From the NCBI RefSeq assembly GCF_030704535.1, contig NC_081823.1:2078501-2142500 (forward strand): DNA of 64,000 nucleotides. Reading direction: 5' to 3'. Below, one piece after another: positions 61,788-64,000 of this stretch (within the stretch, counting starts at the first letter, position 1; each line of letters starts with the position of its first letter). The stretch is from Vitis vinifera. Lineage: Eukaryota; Streptophyta; Magnoliopsida; Vitales; Vitaceae. The translations under genes and the position numbers were made by a program. Under the pieces are notes generated by a model, which was not told where the DNA came from, made no database searches, and saw only the letters and a list, made by a program, of their open reading frames with translations.

Positions 61788-64000
61788 GCCGCATAGGGTT
61801 GTGTGTAGTTTTGCAGAAAAGGATTTTACTACTCTGTCACGTATGTAAATTTTTATTTAATTAATGATTTATATTCTTTGTTATTTTGGTATGATGTACG
61901 GATACTGTCCTGCCACGTGGGGAAGCTTATGGTTTTGATCTTCGTAGAATTCTCTTGTGTGTATTTTGTATACAATAATAGAGTACAGCTCAAGGAGGTA
62001 ACCGTAATAGAACATGATCGAGGCCCAACCTAAGAGTCAATCTGAACCGTTACATAGTGTGACAATTGAAACGGCAGTGATTGGCTGGTAGCTCGTATGT
62101 TTTTGGCGCCAAAGTTTTTGACGGTCAAGATTTTAGATTTCATTCTTTTATTCTTTGAACCGGAATACAAATCTGATGTTGTCCAAACATAACCCTAAAA
62201 TTTCCATAAGTGAGATGAAATGGAGATGTAAAGGAAGCCTCAAAAAGAGACTTTGGTACTAAAGGCAACAAAAATCTCCCCAAAAGTAAAAAGAAAAATA
62301 AAGGGGTTATCCAAGCTTTTAAAAGCCAAAAAAGTCCTATCAAAAATCAAAATGGGTCACTTTTATTGTCTAGGGTTTGGGACAAGGGCAAGGACAAGGA
62401 GAGGGTACCCACACATGTGGGAGTATCCACTTGAAGTAGAGTGGGCCTTAGGGCTTTTTGGCCCACTTTCTCTCATTATCCTTGCATTTCTTTCAAGTGA
62501 AGCTACATTCATTCCTCTTCACTCATTTCACACAATCTTGCATTTAAATCTTCTATTCATCTCAAGTATTTTTTTATTTTATTTTTGAAGGATTCTTATA
62601 TTTTATTTTTATAATTAAAAATTTATTTAACTTTATATATTAATGAAGATGGGTGGAATGACACAATATCCGATATCGTTTCCGACTCTCCCTGAACCCG
62701 TTTCTATATACACATAAATTATTTTATATTTTATAAATTTTTTATTTATGATTGAATTTGTCTTTAGCTTCTAGGTGAAGCAAAAATAAAAAATCAGCTC
62801 CAATGCAACCTAAAATTTGAAAGAGGATCTTATTGTGTAAAATCATAACATAGGAACCAAAAATCCCAAATCCAACTAGGCTTAAAAATTTACCAATCAT
62901 TTTCATCATTTATGTTAAGGGGGCTGTTTGGTTTTTATTTTTTCTTTACTACAAACTTTTCCTTTTGTAGTGTAGTGAAACAAAGAGAAGATTCTTAAAA
63001 TCTGTGTCACCAAACATGTTCCCAAGAAGCAACTCCAAATGAAAAAGAATGGAGAAGGGGCCAAGAACCCCATAAAGGAATAGACCCCAAAAGTTAAGTT
63101 GTGAAGATGGATTGTTTAGTTCATGGGTGTTTTTTCCTTTTTTGTTTTACTTATGTAAAATAATGAAAAAAAATATATTTATAATAATAAAAATTAAAGA
63201 AATTGTTTCTTGGGAAGGCCACAGTGTGTACACACTTTCATGTGATTATGACAGCATATCTATGGATATGATAACTAGATGGCATCATTGGCAAAGGTGG
63301 GTGCATTGGCCCAAGCTTTAGTGCATGTAGGGTTTTTGGGAAAATTTGATTTTTTTTTTTTGAAAATGAGGGTAAGTACAATATTTTAAGAAATCTTGAT
63401 TAAATAAATATTTATTTTATATTACATTGGAATATATATATATTTTCAAAATATGGTTAAATCTTATTAAAAAATATGGGATTATATTTAAAACTTCCAT
63501 CTCCAACGGATTTTTTTTCACTATTTTCTATTTGTTATATATATATATATTTTTTCAAAAATTTCAAGAATGAAATAATATTTATATCCGAATGATAGGA
63601 TTACCTTTTACTATGAAAATATTACATGTTGGCAAAAAAAATTCAATATTAAAATAAACAAATTAAAAAGAGAAAAAAGAAAATTTGGTTTGATTTGGAG
63701 AGTAACGTGTAGACATGTTATAAAACTACTATCGCCTCTCAATGTGTAAGTATTAACAGTCGATAATTGGGGATAGGAAAACTAACTTGACCATCGATAT
63801 TTCACTATGTAAGAAAAGAAGAAAATACCATAAATACAAAAAATTTAGGTTTTAGAGAATTAACATAATTCTGATTGATGCTCATAAATCCCAACCTAAC
63901 CAAAGTTTTAAACTCTATTTTATCAAAATCCCACCACATTTTTAAGCTTAAAATCGACGATAAGAGATTATTTTTGCACTTTTCATTTATTCATACTACA
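61788..64000. other. 3' flank and intergenic region
   Basis: 3' UTR of the preceding gene followed by A/T-rich sequence. An AATAATAGA-type signal occurs near 61975. A weak inverted-repeat segment lies near 62927-63020, with a left end 'gggctgtttggt' and a right end resembling 'accaaacatgttccc'; I did not list it as an element. No gene is supported. Confidence 0.5.

Noticed and set aside
1-64000. CRISPR arrays, bacterial operons, phage or defence systems
   Set aside because: The window is a plant nuclear sequence with spliceosomal introns. The only spaced repeat array (9.74-10.8 kb) has irregular, A/T-rich spacers and palindromic units inside a retroelement, not a CRISPR layout.

Overview
This is a nuclear genome segment of a dicotyledonous plant. 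The base composition is strongly A+T-rich. All genes but one are split by spliceosomal GT-AG introns, and the intergenic DNA holds LTR-retrotransposon, LINE and MITE remnants. The proteins are plant-type, including a SAWADEE-homeodomain protein, a plant SEC24A-like protein and a plant glutamate-rich RCKSEP protein. Their sequences and the style of Copia remnant suggest a woody eudicot such as grapevine (Vitis), but this is recognition from memory and is not proven here.

Layout. 1-2.4 kb: A+T-rich intergenic DNA. 2.5-8.7 kb (+): nine-exon REXO4-type DEDDh RNA exonuclease. 9.3-12.8 kb: decayed Copia-type LTR element with an unusual array of short imperfect palindromes. 13.6-16.8 kb (+): ELOF1/Elf1 transcription elongation factor. 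18.1-26.4 kb (+): SAWADEE HOMEODOMAIN HOMOLOG (SHH1/SHH2-like) with a Pro-Ala-Gln minisatellite. 26.6-27.2 kb: cluster of tiny inverted-repeat elements. 27.8-31.3 kb (+): mitochondrial RTN4IP1-like quinone oxidoreductase. 34.2-48.6 kb (-): twelve coding exons of the COPII coat protein SEC24, whose introns hold a LINE insertion with perfect target-site duplications, a tandemly duplicated LINE block and a GAA-rich tandem repeat. 48.7-57.3 kb: gene desert with several MITEs. 59.5-61.8 kb (+): single-exon acidic protein of a plant-specific family of unknown function. 61.8-64 kb: intergenic.

The genes do not form one pathway. Three act on RNA or chromatin: REXO4 in pre-rRNA processing, ELOF1 in Pol II elongation, and SHH in Pol IV-dependent small-RNA-directed DNA methylation. 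One acts in the secretory pathway (SEC24) and one in mitochondria (RTN4IP1-like). REXO4-like and RTN4IP1-like genes are, as I remember, also neighbours in Arabidopsis (At3g15080/At3g15090), so part of this order may be ancestral. Exon boundaries were worked out by hand from splice sites, reading frame and family conservation; every coding model closes in frame.
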